Source of the DNA: Symsagittifera roscoffensis
Lineage: Eukaryota; Xenacoelomorpha; Acoela; Convolutidae
Direction: 5' to 3'
Assembly: GCF_963678635.1 (NCBI RefSeq)
Contig: NC_087068.1
Location: 14,945,872 to 15,009,871, forward strand
Length of the DNA stretch: 64,000 bases
Shown here piece by piece: positions 47,201 to 56,600 of this stretch. The position numbers and the translations under genes are program-made. Numbering within the stretch: position 1 is the stretch's first letter; the number at the start of each line of letters is the position of its first letter. The notes beneath the pieces were generated by a model, which worked only from the letters and a program-made list of their open reading frames with translations, was not told where the DNA came from and searched no databases.

Positions 47201-48820
47201 TGGTTTCCTGAGCTCCGAGCTGTTCTTGTATGCCGCCGTCTTGCATCGGGCCAAAACGATGGGCGCCGTCTCTCTCAAGTTTCCTTCCGAAACAGCATCC
47301 ACTGAAGGACTACCCCATCCTTCCACTTCTCTCTTCCTCTTGCGAGTCTTCACATCTCTGCTCGAGGGTGTTGTGGCTATCATCATTGATTCGACCTCTC
47401 CATCCACTCCTTCCAACTCTTGCCTCCCCCCTGCTCGAGCCTTAAGGATATTAGTACTTTTAATCATATTACTAGTCCCAACCTTATCCCTTTTTATATC
47501 ATCAACCATTTTATCCACAGTTTTTTGTTTCAGAGTAGAGCTGTCCTCACATTTCTCTTTTCTAGTCTTCGATCGTGCGTTCCTCAGCTCCACTAGCTTG
47601 TTCAGCAGCTCTCTTCTTGCTTTCTCATCCAGGCCCGTTCCTATCAGGAGCGGTTCCCCGAATCTCACTACTGCGTCCCACAGTTCCTTCTTGAACTTGT
47701 CCAGCGTCGTCTCGCTGCCCACTTCTCGATTGAATTCCCCCAGGAATTCCTGCCAAGCGTCATCCTCGAGAGATCCCAAGAATATGTCCCTGTTCCCTTC
47801 GAACGTGTTCTTCTCCCTTTCCTCCGAGCTCAAGAGTAACATCCCCATATTGAAGGTCTCACCTGCCAATGGCAACTCTAGGTTCTTCCGCGGGGACGGT
47901 TTCAGAGGTGGTGTGGCAGTATCTGCCCAATTCTCTTCGCTCAAGTCTTTCAACAGCTCTTGAGTGGTGAGTTCCTCCCCTGATGGCCCTGGTTCAGGTG
48001 TATTCCCCACCTCCATGTCTTCTCCAGCTTCACTGAGAGTTTCATCCATACTCTCTTCCTCTGATTCATTTCTTCTTCTCTCGAGAATTCTTTTGAATCG
48101 ATCCTCAACGGGTCCACTCCTCTTGTCTCCAGGCGTGTCTACAGACAGTGGTGACGGTGTCGTAGGATCCAGCTTTTTATATTCCGTCAGGGCTACATGC
48201 AGTTGACCTGCTGCATCTAGTTCTGTTCCCTCCTGTGTCACTTCTACTTGTTCCAAGCCATAGGGTGCCTTGTATTTTCTCGTGGCAAATTTCATTTCGT
48301 CCACCAATGCGACGTGTCCCTCCATCACGATCATCCTGCCATCATCCCATATGGGTAGCATATTCTCAAGTCCTTCCTTTTCAAGAGTCCTCAAGACTTT
48401 CCGCACCTCATATCCAGGGGGCTGCGAACCTCTACTCTTTTTCGCTTGCGTCGTCCACGAATTTACCTTCCTCTCGCTGATGTGGAAGTAGACTGCCGCC
48501 GTGTAGCCGATGAACAGGGGATCCCAGCCATCCGTGAAATGCCTCTGCGTTTCCTCCGTCATCATCTTCGCCATTATGGAGGGAACCACCAAGGGACTAT
48601 TCATTCCCAAGGTCATCCTCCTGACTGTCGGGAACTCAGGCATGGTGGCTGGTAGGATTTCTTTCTCCATTATGGCCTCCAGCTCCCTCTTGACTAGTGC
48701 AAAGCACTCCTTCCAGGCGGGGATTCTCAAGACTTCTCGTCCGTTGGCCGTCAATGGGTTTAGGTTCCAAAACTTTGGATACATTTCAATGGGCCCTCTC
48801 GCTTGCCTCCCATTCTGCAT
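44225..48820 (-). CDS. Giant-element ORF C: 1,531-aa protein of unknown function
   Basis: I recognise no family. The first ATG in this frame is at 48820; the frame is open 24 bases further up and overlaps the end of ORF B in another frame, so it may start inside ORF B. The protein is rich in charged residues: an acidic, Ser/Pro-rich region lies at about residues 230-330, basic stretches (KTRKRKREVE, ARRRRNW) in the middle, and a Cys/His cluster (GECPCHCLAQ) towards the C-terminus. The tail has EEIVISSDDEEELL, which has the form of a SUMO-interacting motif. No signal peptide or membrane helix is evident, which argues against an envelope glycoprotein. Length, position and shared CTTGAG bias make it part of the element. 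Confidence 0.75.
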   Translation of the reverse strand: MQNGRQARGPIEMYPKFWNLNPLTANGREVLRIPAWKECFALVKRELEAIMEKEILPATMPEFPTVRRMTLGMNSPLVVPSIMAKMMTEETQRHFTDGWDPLFIGYTAAVYFHISERKVNSWTTQAKKSRGSQPPGYEVRKVLRTLEKEGLENMLPIWDDGRMIVMEGHVALVDEMKFATRKYKAPYGLEQVEVTQEGTELDAAGQLHVALTEYKKLDPTTPSPLSVDTPGDKRSGPVEDRFKRILERRRNESEEESMDETLSEAGEDMEVGNTPEPGPSGEELTTQELLKDLSEENWADTATPPLKPSPRKNLELPLAGETFNMGMLLLSSEEREKNTFEGNRDIFLGSLEDDAWQEFLGEFNREVGSETTLDKFKKELWDAVVRFGEPLLIGTGLDEKARRELLNKLVELRNARSKTRKEKCEDSSTLKQKTVDKMVDDIKRDKVGTSNMIKSTNILKARAGGRQELEGVDGEVESMMIATTPSSRDVKTRKRKREVEGWGSPSVDAVSEGNLRETAPIVLARCKTAAYKNSSELRKPLEVEKEIEVSTSSTSEEDFKPQKVNVKRGSTNGQVGEVEIGKEWISKAHQDMGKQVTSDPLERSKTRNTSRTWWVALETLKEMEDCLKKLDSGIARRRRNWATQQKAEVNKIEMASHLKRSWQSLLKDHFEEAMRTSSSAPPLMANPFVRTAGQLMFTWSLVGIELETLTSYDRLKLGSKKLEVYQALMQHVARDNSGLSLARRKDATCFLRWTMSMMSDSTILACHQRASGSKTMERRVSTIILNVYQSTGIEKEDGSRLSLENHRKLDEVRRFSNKKFEEEHDVHRNLASSEQYSRLSEKGEYQYVSGVMGIAYNPFLDSEAGGAHRNHEVAELLKFWTERIMEIDAVEKEGPSLGLILEKTPEVISIPRSNKRVEVNMGGGDGLLTTNLGVIWKLLRPSWCPHPHASLIEETTERVRLAPTEDEDLAKLSVLHKLITPQMQEPSERTSDPGSAKKLEPGSCLDSTCGNGEHICDGRSCVRILSFQKEDLVTWFEDITEREKSEVQIIAECYARTTVNIATALGFFSRMCGLQALERLESEHHLVTALSVESWPGVLQVTQKHIRSWKVGLEAEMGFPMSEAYGLPLNAKSLIGSMMANLCGSHYPLHMAMVEVSSQRILVDKAFSVPKCVRLARMSHHSHKLLRKIKGTVPKELRDDLSEIWGEDLLKLERENTSDHERQNVIGKPVGSTPNLEDNDTMHEKMMELEPLLEASGERNLRSIEISHGECPCHCLAQTVWYPDHKNLCLVWDVEEIRSIGLPDHRQKVTLLVVSTMLALRWIEENITKYREATTPTAESIYAIDYSRRLELFETACKVFAIPTEVRHVWSRLRYFPWFRATLTSWLYMTTKDHMRKHQKEYRQFQAEIGPEAFKRPLLTHRNAITTGWKRVGKMSRDNTKARESILEEDLAKNVSLSLHNSFCLNREARVKALPNQAKRLQEQREWMRSYEQLKAWEEIVISSDDEEELLRQFAASSTSGCSTSKVKSTR

Positions 48821-51800
48821 TGCATTTGTCCCCTGAAGTTGCACACCATCATCTCAGCATCTTTCACTTTTCCGAAGAGTACCGTGTTGCTCATACGCGC
48901 CCTGAGCACCTCCTGCTGACACCAATTCAGCGCTGTACCATCCAGTACGCTGATGAGACTCAAGTGCGTCACCGAGTGACGATACGTTATCACCAGGGGA
49001 TCTGGAAACGCGTACGTCACTGCTGGACCATAGATGCAGGTCACCACCTCCTCTAGACCCCGGATTATCCCCATTGGGTCCGACCTCATTGCCAGGCACA
49101 GGTCCGTCAACAGAGGCATCCCTCTGTTCGCCTTCTCCCATTCTTCTCTCGAGGTTGGGTTCTCATCTTCACCCGTCATGTATCGATTCTGCATCATCAG
49201 GTATTGCACCAGCAGTGTCTTCAACCCTGCGGCACACTTGTAGGAGCTGGTTTCAATGCTCGTGTGGACTCTCCCCATAGACAGAGGTTCTCCATATTCC
49301 ATTAACCGATGAAACGATACCAATTCCCCATGGGTCAAGAGTACTAGTGCCAGATACCCATCAACTCGAAGTGTCTCCACTCCTCGACTAAACATGTATG
49401 CTGGGCCCATGTTGAACAAGTATCTGGGGTAAACCAAATACAGGGCCAAGAGCAGGCTGATGGACATGCCCAGTATCTCCTGTACGAAGGCTCCGAAGAT
49501 AGTCGCCGTGGTGCCGAACACTCCTGCCAAGAATTCTCTCTCCCAGCAAGGACTCAAGAACTTGAGAATCTCGTAATCTCTCCTAGTCTTCAATTCGCCG
49601 TTGGCGTGCTCTCTCCAAAATCCTCCAATCGTCACTTCATTGGCGGCCGAGACAAATCTAACCACCGTCATGTCTCTCGTTTCCGCTAGCTCCAGTTGCT
49701 TCTCTAGAAAACTCCAGATTTGTTTCACGAGGAGTGGTGCTTCCTCCCTCGTCTTATTCGTGACGTTCTCCAGCCTTGGTGTCAGGAATGGCCACCAGCC
49801 ATTCTCTTGAGTCAAGCGATATTTCATCGATTCTAACTGTTTCTCCGTCTCGACCACATTTCTTCTCTCGTTGTTGGGACCTCTAGTCCTGCTGGTGGAA
49901 TTTGCGACTTTCACATCCATACTCCGGAACCACAGGCTGGCCGTCAACTGGTTTATCGCCGGGTGGTCGTCCCCGATGACTGGGCTGAACTTGAGTTGTC
50001 TAGCAAAGTTCGATATCTCTAGCAAGAGTACCTCATCCAATACAATCAGGACGTCGGCCAGTCCGTAAAAGCCCCTCAGTGCATGAGATATGTCAGCCCA
50101 TGCCGCCGGCAATTCTGATTTGTAAAGCCTCAAGTTCAATGGCTCCAGCTCTCGATTGGGGGCTGCCATCAGAATCCGCCATTCACTCCCTTCTGCTATC
50201 AGGATCAAGACCGCGTACACGAATTGTAGGGCGGGTGGCATACTTGCGTATCCCGGGGATGTGGTAAACACCACCTTCGTCTTGGACCCAAATCTCGAGG
50301 CTACGTTCTCTTGTACCTCATTCATCGCCGCAAATAACGCCTGAATAGCCTCCCATATCTTCTTTGATGTCGGAATCTCCTTGCCCTTCAGTTGCTCAAG
50401 AAGTCCCATCGCGTGCAGGTGATCATTCATTCCTGCAAACATTAGCAGCTCAGGTTCACAGGGCATCTCCGACTTTATTGCCACCACTAGAGTCAACATC
50501 TGGTTCAATTCGGCTCCTGGCAAGGAGTATACCAGAGTCTCCGGCCAGAACAACTTGGGAGACGTTCCTTCGAAGTCCGATCCCGCCACAATGACTTCTC
50601 TTGCAGCAGCTGGATCTGCTCTATCATAAACTGCCAGAGTTTTGGCCAGTTGGGTGCCACCACAGGGCTTCCCGTACCTGGGATCTTCTGCCAACTTCGG
50701 ACCTTCGTAAGCGGCATCAGGCAATTCCATTCCCCCCGGATTGAGTAGCTTGTCTACCACCTTCAACTGCGCCGGTGTTGCCAACCTGATCCTAGCGATG
50801 CCAGTTCGGTGCTTGGGAGGTTCTGTTATAAGTCCAGGACCCCCCAACAGTTTGAGAGGCCTGTAGTTAATGGGTCCCATGATCGTTTTTGTGGGAATTC
50901 CAGTCAGGTCTGTGGTCTCCATTAACTTCGCTCTCGAGAAGTGCGCTTCGTGAGCTTTCAACCAGTCTATGCAATGATGTCTATTCAGATCCTCGTGCGA
51001 CACTCGTTCGATCCCCAGGGTTTCCGCCAACTCTCGTCTGCATTCCAAACTCTCTAGATCCAGTTCCTTCACCTTCTCAGGATATCTCAAGCGGGCAGTC
51101 TCCATAGACTTCTTTTCTCTCTTGCCATCTGCCACCACCACAGAGGACATCGCCGAGCCCGGAGGTGTTGATGACTCTACCTCCTCCGACTCCATTGGCG
51201 TGGCACTCTGCAATCGGGTCTGATTGCTCCTTGAACTGTCTCTAGCATCAACTCTCGCTCCCAAGCGACCAGCCAAGGCCCTCGAGGCAAGGAATGGTGG
51301 GTTGGGAGGTGGTCCTAAAGTGAATTGGGCTGTCTCCAGCAGGTCCGCCTCTAGCGTGTTAATGTGTTCCTGGAAGACGTCGTTCAGCCACTCCGCTCCC
51401 CTTGGCCTATCGAAATGGATTCCATCTTTTGAGGTGTCTTCAGGGAATCCCTTTTTCTCCATACGTTCTGCTATGTCCAACAGCCTGAGAGGAAGCACAC
51501 TCTTCCGGTGTATGTCTCGGATCATCTTGTTCAGGCTCCGCACCTTCTGGTTCATCTCTAGGGCGTGCTGATCAAACATCATGTTGTAGGGGACCGTGCA
51601 TACCGTCAGCAGGATGGGGTCCATCTGGATCCTCAGTTCCTCAAGAAGGCAGCTCATCTTGTCGCACAGCCTCGCTACTTTCCTCGCTTCTCCCCTTGAC
51701 ACGTCGTTGGTCCCAACCATCAGGGTCACTGTGTAAACTTTGGTCATCCCTAGCATGTCCAGGGTTGCCAACATCTGTGGCGTGGCAGCTCCAGCGAAAC

Positions 51801-53103
51801 TCAAGACTCCTGTCTGCCAATGGGACCGTATCTGGGTCAACACCCGCACCAGGCTATCCCCTATAATTAGGTGAACTGCACCCTCTGGCACACGAGGTGG
51901 CGCTAGATACTCCACCCAGGCTGCGTCATGGAAGCAGTCCCTCCTGGCTCCCTGTTCCGCACTCCAGTCCAGCCGATTGTGCCTGTGGTAGTTCCCTTCT
52001 GTATTCTTCTTATAGCTTGCGATCACGACATTCCTGACCGGCTGTTCCCTCCAAGTTGGGGGAAGCTCTGGCCTTGTCGATCTTTCACGACTCTGCTGTT
52101 GCAATTTCTCGCCTAGCTCCTTCAGGCGCGATGAGGCGCCACTCACCTGACTGCCACTCGAGGTCGAGGTTGGGGTATATCCTGGTAACACCACATCCAT
52201 CAGAGGACGTACAGGTTGTGTCTCTAGGTTGCGCAAGGAAGGCGTCACGTCATTCGGTATCCAGACCTCTAACCCTTCGCTCATGTGTTCTCTGGCCTCG
52301 CGGTCAAGGTTGAACCGTCCTCTAGCCCTGGGAGCTTCATCCACCTCCATGCGCGACTCTGGCCTCGAGCTGGTCACCACTCGTTCGTTTGACCTGGCTC
52401 CCTTCTGTGCGTCAAGCTCGCGTTGTCGCTGTTCTATCCTTTCCAACTCCGACTTCAGTTGATCACGATTTGCGACGTTCTCCCGCACCCTCAGCTCCTG
52501 CTGATGTTCAGCCCTTAGCATCTCAAGTAATTTCGACGTCTGATCTCGCTCGTCGACTGCCTGGTCTCTCTCCAGCTGAAGCTTCTCCCTGTCCAGCTTC
52601 GCCTGATCCCGATCGAGGTTCGCTTTATTCCTCTCCTTCAGCGCCTTCTCGAGCTCTTTCTTTAGAACCCCCAGATCCGGATATGCCTCTGTCGTCTGTT
52701 GCGCTCGCGACATCGACGGCACCTTACTCGAGCTCTGGCCTGTGGATCTTGCTGTTGGTCTCGTCGGTAGCGGAAACTCTCCTGCGCCGTGTTCGGTGTT
52801 GTTACTCAGGCCAGGATTTCTTGCCAAGTCAAAGCCCCTTACTCCTCCATCCGCATTCCAAGATAACCATCCGGTCTGTTCTCGATTTGATATGCCCTCG
52901 GTGGTGTAGCCGACCATCAAGACAGCCTCCGTCGCAGACTCCCTGCACTCACCCTGGTCCTCCAACTGGAGGATCGCATTCAGCATCACCGCCATTCTCT
53001 CGTCTATCTGGGTGTAGTCCAGGTCCCTCAAGCGTCTGTACAGCTGGTCAAGAGTGGGCTTCTTCAGAGCCGCGGGCACGGAGTTCCAGAATCGGTCTGC
53101 CAT
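48760..53103 (-). CDS. Giant-element ORF B: 1,447-aa protein with GDSL/SGNH hydrolase domain
   Basis: The first ATG is at 53103 (MADRFWNS); the frame is open slightly further upstream. Residues about 140-235 form a long charged coiled coil (KKELEKALKERNKANLDRDQ). A GDSL/SGNH esterase-type domain follows at about 405-580: IIGDSLVR (block I, nucleophile Ser), VGTNDVS (block III) and DGIHFD (block V, catalytic Asp/His). A second SGNH-like block lies at about 830-900: VIVAGSDFEG, LPGAELNQM and FAGMNDHLH, with the GDS replaced by GSD. A hydrophobic stretch of about 35 residues near 1190-1226 could be one or two membrane helices. Esterase domains occur in ORF1 of some LINEs and in other retroelements, but I know of no standard place for one in Ty3/Gypsy. 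Substrate unknown. Confidence 0.8.
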   Translation of the reverse strand: MADRFWNSVPAALKKPTLDQLYRRLRDLDYTQIDERMAVMLNAILQLEDQGECRESATEAVLMVGYTTEGISNREQTGWLSWNADGGVRGFDLARNPGLSNNTEHGAGEFPLPTRPTARSTGQSSSKVPSMSRAQQTTEAYPDLGVLKKELEKALKERNKANLDRDQAKLDREKLQLERDQAVDERDQTSKLLEMLRAEHQQELRVRENVANRDQLKSELERIEQRQRELDAQKGARSNERVVTSSRPESRMEVDEAPRARGRFNLDREAREHMSEGLEVWIPNDVTPSLRNLETQPVRPLMDVVLPGYTPTSTSSGSQVSGASSRLKELGEKLQQQSRERSTRPELPPTWREQPVRNVVIASYKKNTEGNYHRHNRLDWSAEQGARRDCFHDAAWVEYLAPPRVPEGAVHLIIGDSLVRVLTQIRSHWQTGVLSFAGAATPQMLATLDMLGMTKVYTVTLMVGTNDVSRGEARKVARLCDKMSCLLEELRIQMDPILLTVCTVPYNMMFDQHALEMNQKVRSLNKMIRDIHRKSVLPLRLLDIAERMEKKGFPEDTSKDGIHFDRPRGAEWLNDVFQEHINTLEADLLETAQFTLGPPPNPPFLASRALAGRLGARVDARDSSRSNQTRLQSATPMESEEVESSTPPGSAMSSVVVADGKREKKSMETARLRYPEKVKELDLESLECRRELAETLGIERVSHEDLNRHHCIDWLKAHEAHFSRAKLMETTDLTGIPTKTIMGPINYRPLKLLGGPGLITEPPKHRTGIARIRLATPAQLKVVDKLLNPGGMELPDAAYEGPKLAEDPRYGKPCGGTQLAKTLAVYDRADPAAAREVIVAGSDFEGTSPKLFWPETLVYSLPGAELNQMLTLVVAIKSEMPCEPELLMFAGMNDHLHAMGLLEQLKGKEIPTSKKIWEAIQALFAAMNEVQENVASRFGSKTKVVFTTSPGYASMPPALQFVYAVLILIAEGSEWRILMAAPNRELEPLNLRLYKSELPAAWADISHALRGFYGLADVLIVLDEVLLLEISNFARQLKFSPVIGDDHPAINQLTASLWFRSMDVKVANSTSRTRGPNNERRNVVETEKQLESMKYRLTQENGWWPFLTPRLENVTNKTREEAPLLVKQIWSFLEKQLELAETRDMTVVRFVSAANEVTIGGFWREHANGELKTRRDYEILKFLSPCWEREFLAGVFGTTATIFGAFVQEILGMSISLLLALYLVYPRYLFNMGPAYMFSRGVETLRVDGYLALVLLTHGELVSFHRLMEYGEPLSMGRVHTSIETSSYKCAAGLKTLLVQYLMMQNRYMTGEDENPTSREEWEKANRGMPLLTDLCLAMRSDPMGIIRGLEEVVTCIYGPAVTYAFPDPLVITYRHSVTHLSLISVLDGTALNWCQQEVLRARMSNTVLFGKVKDAEMMVCNFRGQMQCRMGGKREGPLKCIQSFGT

Positions 53104-53140
53104 TTTTGCAACTTCGGGATGTATATAGGTAGATGTTAAC

Positions 53141-53200
53141 CAGCTCAAGAATTACCTTACCAACTCAAGAATTATCTTACCAACTCAAGTATTACCCAAT
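53141..53200. repeat. 20-bp tandem repeat at the ORF B start
   Basis: Three units, 53141-53160, 53161-53180 and 53181-53200, follow the pattern 'caactcaagaattatcttac', and a partial fourth follows. They lie at the 3' end of the ORF A-ORF B spacer. Confidence 0.7.
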
Positions 53201-53626
53201 TCAAGAATTCTCTAGAAATGTTCTCTTGCAACTACTTGCTGTAGATTCGGATTATCGCGTGTTCAATCAAGATTCTCTCTTTTTGTTTCTCGCTTGAGTG
53301 TAGTTGGATTTTCAACTTTGTTTTTCAAACTCGATCTGAAAACAGAAAGCTTATTAAAACTTAGCATGTCACGTTCCTAACCTAGGGACCCCCCTTCTAC
53401 CCATATGGTTAAAATCTTATCATTCTCATATCACTTAAAGCAATTCGATTGGATTTTCCTTTAAGAACATGCAGATTCATTTTATGTTTTAGCACCATCA
53501 ATTCTTTCTTTTAAAATTCAATTGTCATGCCAATCACATCTTAAGATCCTTTTACCTGCGCCGCACCCCAGTACCTAACTCAAGACTCCTCCCTCACACC
53601 CGCCCTGATACCTCCATGTACCCGAC
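53201..53626 (-). other. Spacer between ORF A and ORF B of the giant element
   Basis: About 0.4 kb of AT-rich non-coding sequence. It would have to contain whatever gives access to ORF B (a splice acceptor, an internal start or a promoter), but no convincing signal can be picked out by eye. Confidence 0.5.
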
Positions 53627-56600
53627 TCAGGCGATGCTCAAGTAGTACTTCTTGTGAAGATGCACCATTATCTCTGTTTCTGCAAAGACCACATGTAGGA
53701 TAGCGTACAATTCCCTCGAGCTCAGTTTGCCCCTGTTTGGGTCGTACACCGGCATCGAGACCTCCACTATTCCTCTTTCAATCATGAAGTCACGTAGTCT
53801 TGTCAGTGCCAATATCACGTGTTCGGGATCAATTGTGTTTCTGTCGTTGACTCTCGTTACTAGGAAGCAGAGGTATTTGCCCGGGACCTGTGCCACTGAC
53901 GGTGGAAGCGCTGCCATGCCTCCCAGTCCTGGCCTCTGTCTGAACAGAAACTCTACGTTCTGGTACTCTCTTTTGAAGTCAGCCTCCAACCTTGATTTGA
54001 AACTCATGTCCGCCGTGATGCAGATCGCGCTGGTCCTGTTTGACAGGATGAAGTCGCTATCCGTTATCATGATGTTCTCTGAGTATTCATTGGGTATTTC
54101 GAATTTCGTTTTGAAATTCCTTCCTATGGTAGGCTCTGGTTCTTCTTCCTCCAGTTCCAATCCGCTTGTTTCCCTCACTTCCTTGAGCTTCTTTATCATC
54201 AAATTTTCGGTGTGGGTAAGTCCTACCCCCACTCCCCGGACAAAAATATTTATCGACGTCCCCGTCGATGTAGTCGGGTCTGAATTGTCCTTAGGGATGT
54301 CCAGTGGCCTGTCTGTTGCTGTCCATCCGAAAAGAGGGTCCTCTGTCTTCATGTAATTTGCTGCTGATACATCGATTTGCTGAATGCTTTGTCCTTCGCG
54401 GCTCTCGTCCTTGACATCACGCATCCACTCTAGAATCCTCAAGTTCGTGTTCTCCCTCCTTTCTATCTCACTCTGTTCGAGATCCGTCTCCAATTCTGGC
54501 GTCGAGTAATCATCCTGCGGATAATGTCCACCATCGTCAATGACCTGCCATTCCTCTCCGGCTTCCAGTTCGCCTGCGCTTAGTAGTTCATCGCCCAACT
54601 TGTCTGGCTGTATCTTATCGATCAAGAAGTCATCCCCGTACCTATTGTACCTCATGCCTGTGCGTTTACGATTGCCAGTCCTGGTTTCCGGTGGTGTTGG
54701 TCGATCCGGCTCCATCCACTTCGGTACCTCGTTTTGCTCTGGGTCGTTCCAGTCTTCTTCTACAAATGAACCTGCATCCGACTCCACTTCTATCTTTTCG
54801 TTGTCGTCCAAACTCAAGTTCTCATTACCATCATTTTTCTCTCTAGTGCCTTTCTCATTCACTTCGCACGCTGGTTCCACCACCAGGTACTCAAGACCTT
54901 CCATGTCTTTTGGTAGGCACCAGTCCTCCGGGGACGGGACATGAGGCTTCAGATTTTCGTAATGTGCTGCTCGCCCTGTACTCAAGCGATAGAACCGTCC
55001 TTGTTGATGTACTTCCGTAATCATGAACGGTCCTCTCCATTTCTTGAGTAGTTTCTTTGTTCCCTTGGGCGGTATGACATTTTGGAAGACCCACACGTAT
55101 TGGCCCACTTCGTATGGCTTTGCTCTTAGTATCTTTTCGTCATATTTCTTGCGTTGCCTCATTTGCGCTTGCGCCGTGTTTCTCCGACATAGCTCGTTTA
55201 GCTCTTGTTGTCTTTTGATCGCTTCCTTCACGTATGCTTGAGGTGACGTCCTCTTCCCCTCGTACTCCGGGTAAAAGAATGTTATAGGCATTGCCCTTTC
55301 CCTGCCTGTCAACATCATGAAAGGACTGATACCCGTCGTTGAGTGCTGAGTACTATTATAGGCTCCTACTACCTGTGGCAGATATTTGTCCCAGTCCGTC
55401 ATGTATCTCGAGCAGTACACCCTGAGCATGTTGACCAGTGTCCTGTTCTGTCTCTCTACCAACCCATTGGTCTGTGGATGATAGGTCGTCGAGTGCGCTT
55501 GAGCAATGTGTGATCTCTTCATCAATTCTTTTGTCAAGTCCCCCACAAAAGCCTTGCCGTTGTCCGACTGGAAAGTCATTGGACAACCATACCGCGATAT
55601 CCAATGCGTTATCAGGTGATCACATGTCTCCTCTGCCGAGGCTGTCTGGCACGGAACCGCTTCCGCCAACTTGGTGAAGTGATCTATTATAACTAGTATT
55701 TGGTTATAACCCGACTCCGTCATGCAGATTTTCTGATGGTCTATCTGCACCACTTCATTGAATTCCGAACTCTCGACAGACTTGAGGGGAAACTTCATCT
55801 TCCTTGGGTCTTTTACTTGAAGGCATGCTAGGCAGGCATTCACCCATCTCTCGCAAGCTTTTCTCATTCCCGGCCAATCAAACCTGTGAAGTATCCTTTG
55901 TTGTACTTTATCTATCCCCTGGTGGCCCATCTGGTCGTGTGATCTGAAAAGCACCTCCGTTTGGTACAATTGTGGTAGTATGATGAGGTTGTGTTTGTGT
56001 AATATTTTTTCCTCATCTCTTCTCTTGCACGCTACCACCCCTTCAGCTGTGTGATAAAGTAAATCTCTCTTTTCTTTGTAGAACTGGCTCAAGATCTTGT
56101 AGCTGTCTTCCTCAAGTTCCCCCTTCTCCTTGACTCCCGAATGGATCCATTTGGAGAGGTTACTTGTCATTTTGTCATTCCTCTGGGCCCTTATTAGGTC
56201 AGACAGCCTGTATCTCGCCTTAACGTGCTCCTTTAGCGCCATGATCTGTCCATTCATTTCACCAGGGTTGTGGATGTCATCGCTCAGCTTCACACATATC
56301 ATCCTTTTCACGATTTTCATGTCGTCTTCTGGTACCAGATTCGTTCTGACGTTTGAGTTGCACGATAGTTCCCTTAGTGGTTTTCTTGAAACTGCTATTT
56401 TCTCGAGCTCTTCACCACCTCGTACCTCTTGTATTTCCAGATTGTACGTCCCTGAAGATGGATCCGTCTGTAATTCCCTGTCGTGCTGTCTTATCTTCTC
56501 TTCCGCCAGTATCATGCATAGACTGTCTTGGTCTTCGCTGCTCTCATCCGAGTCTTCATCCCATTCTTCACGCTCCCCGGACAATTTCCCTTCTCCGGTT

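Noticed and set aside
47142-47963. Plus-strand 273-codon ORF
   Set aside because: Antisense shadow of ORF C; Ser/Pro-rich composition follows from the reverse of charged codons.
44225-48820. ORF C as an envelope protein
   Set aside because: No signal peptide, no membrane anchor and no cleavage or fusion-peptide pattern is visible.
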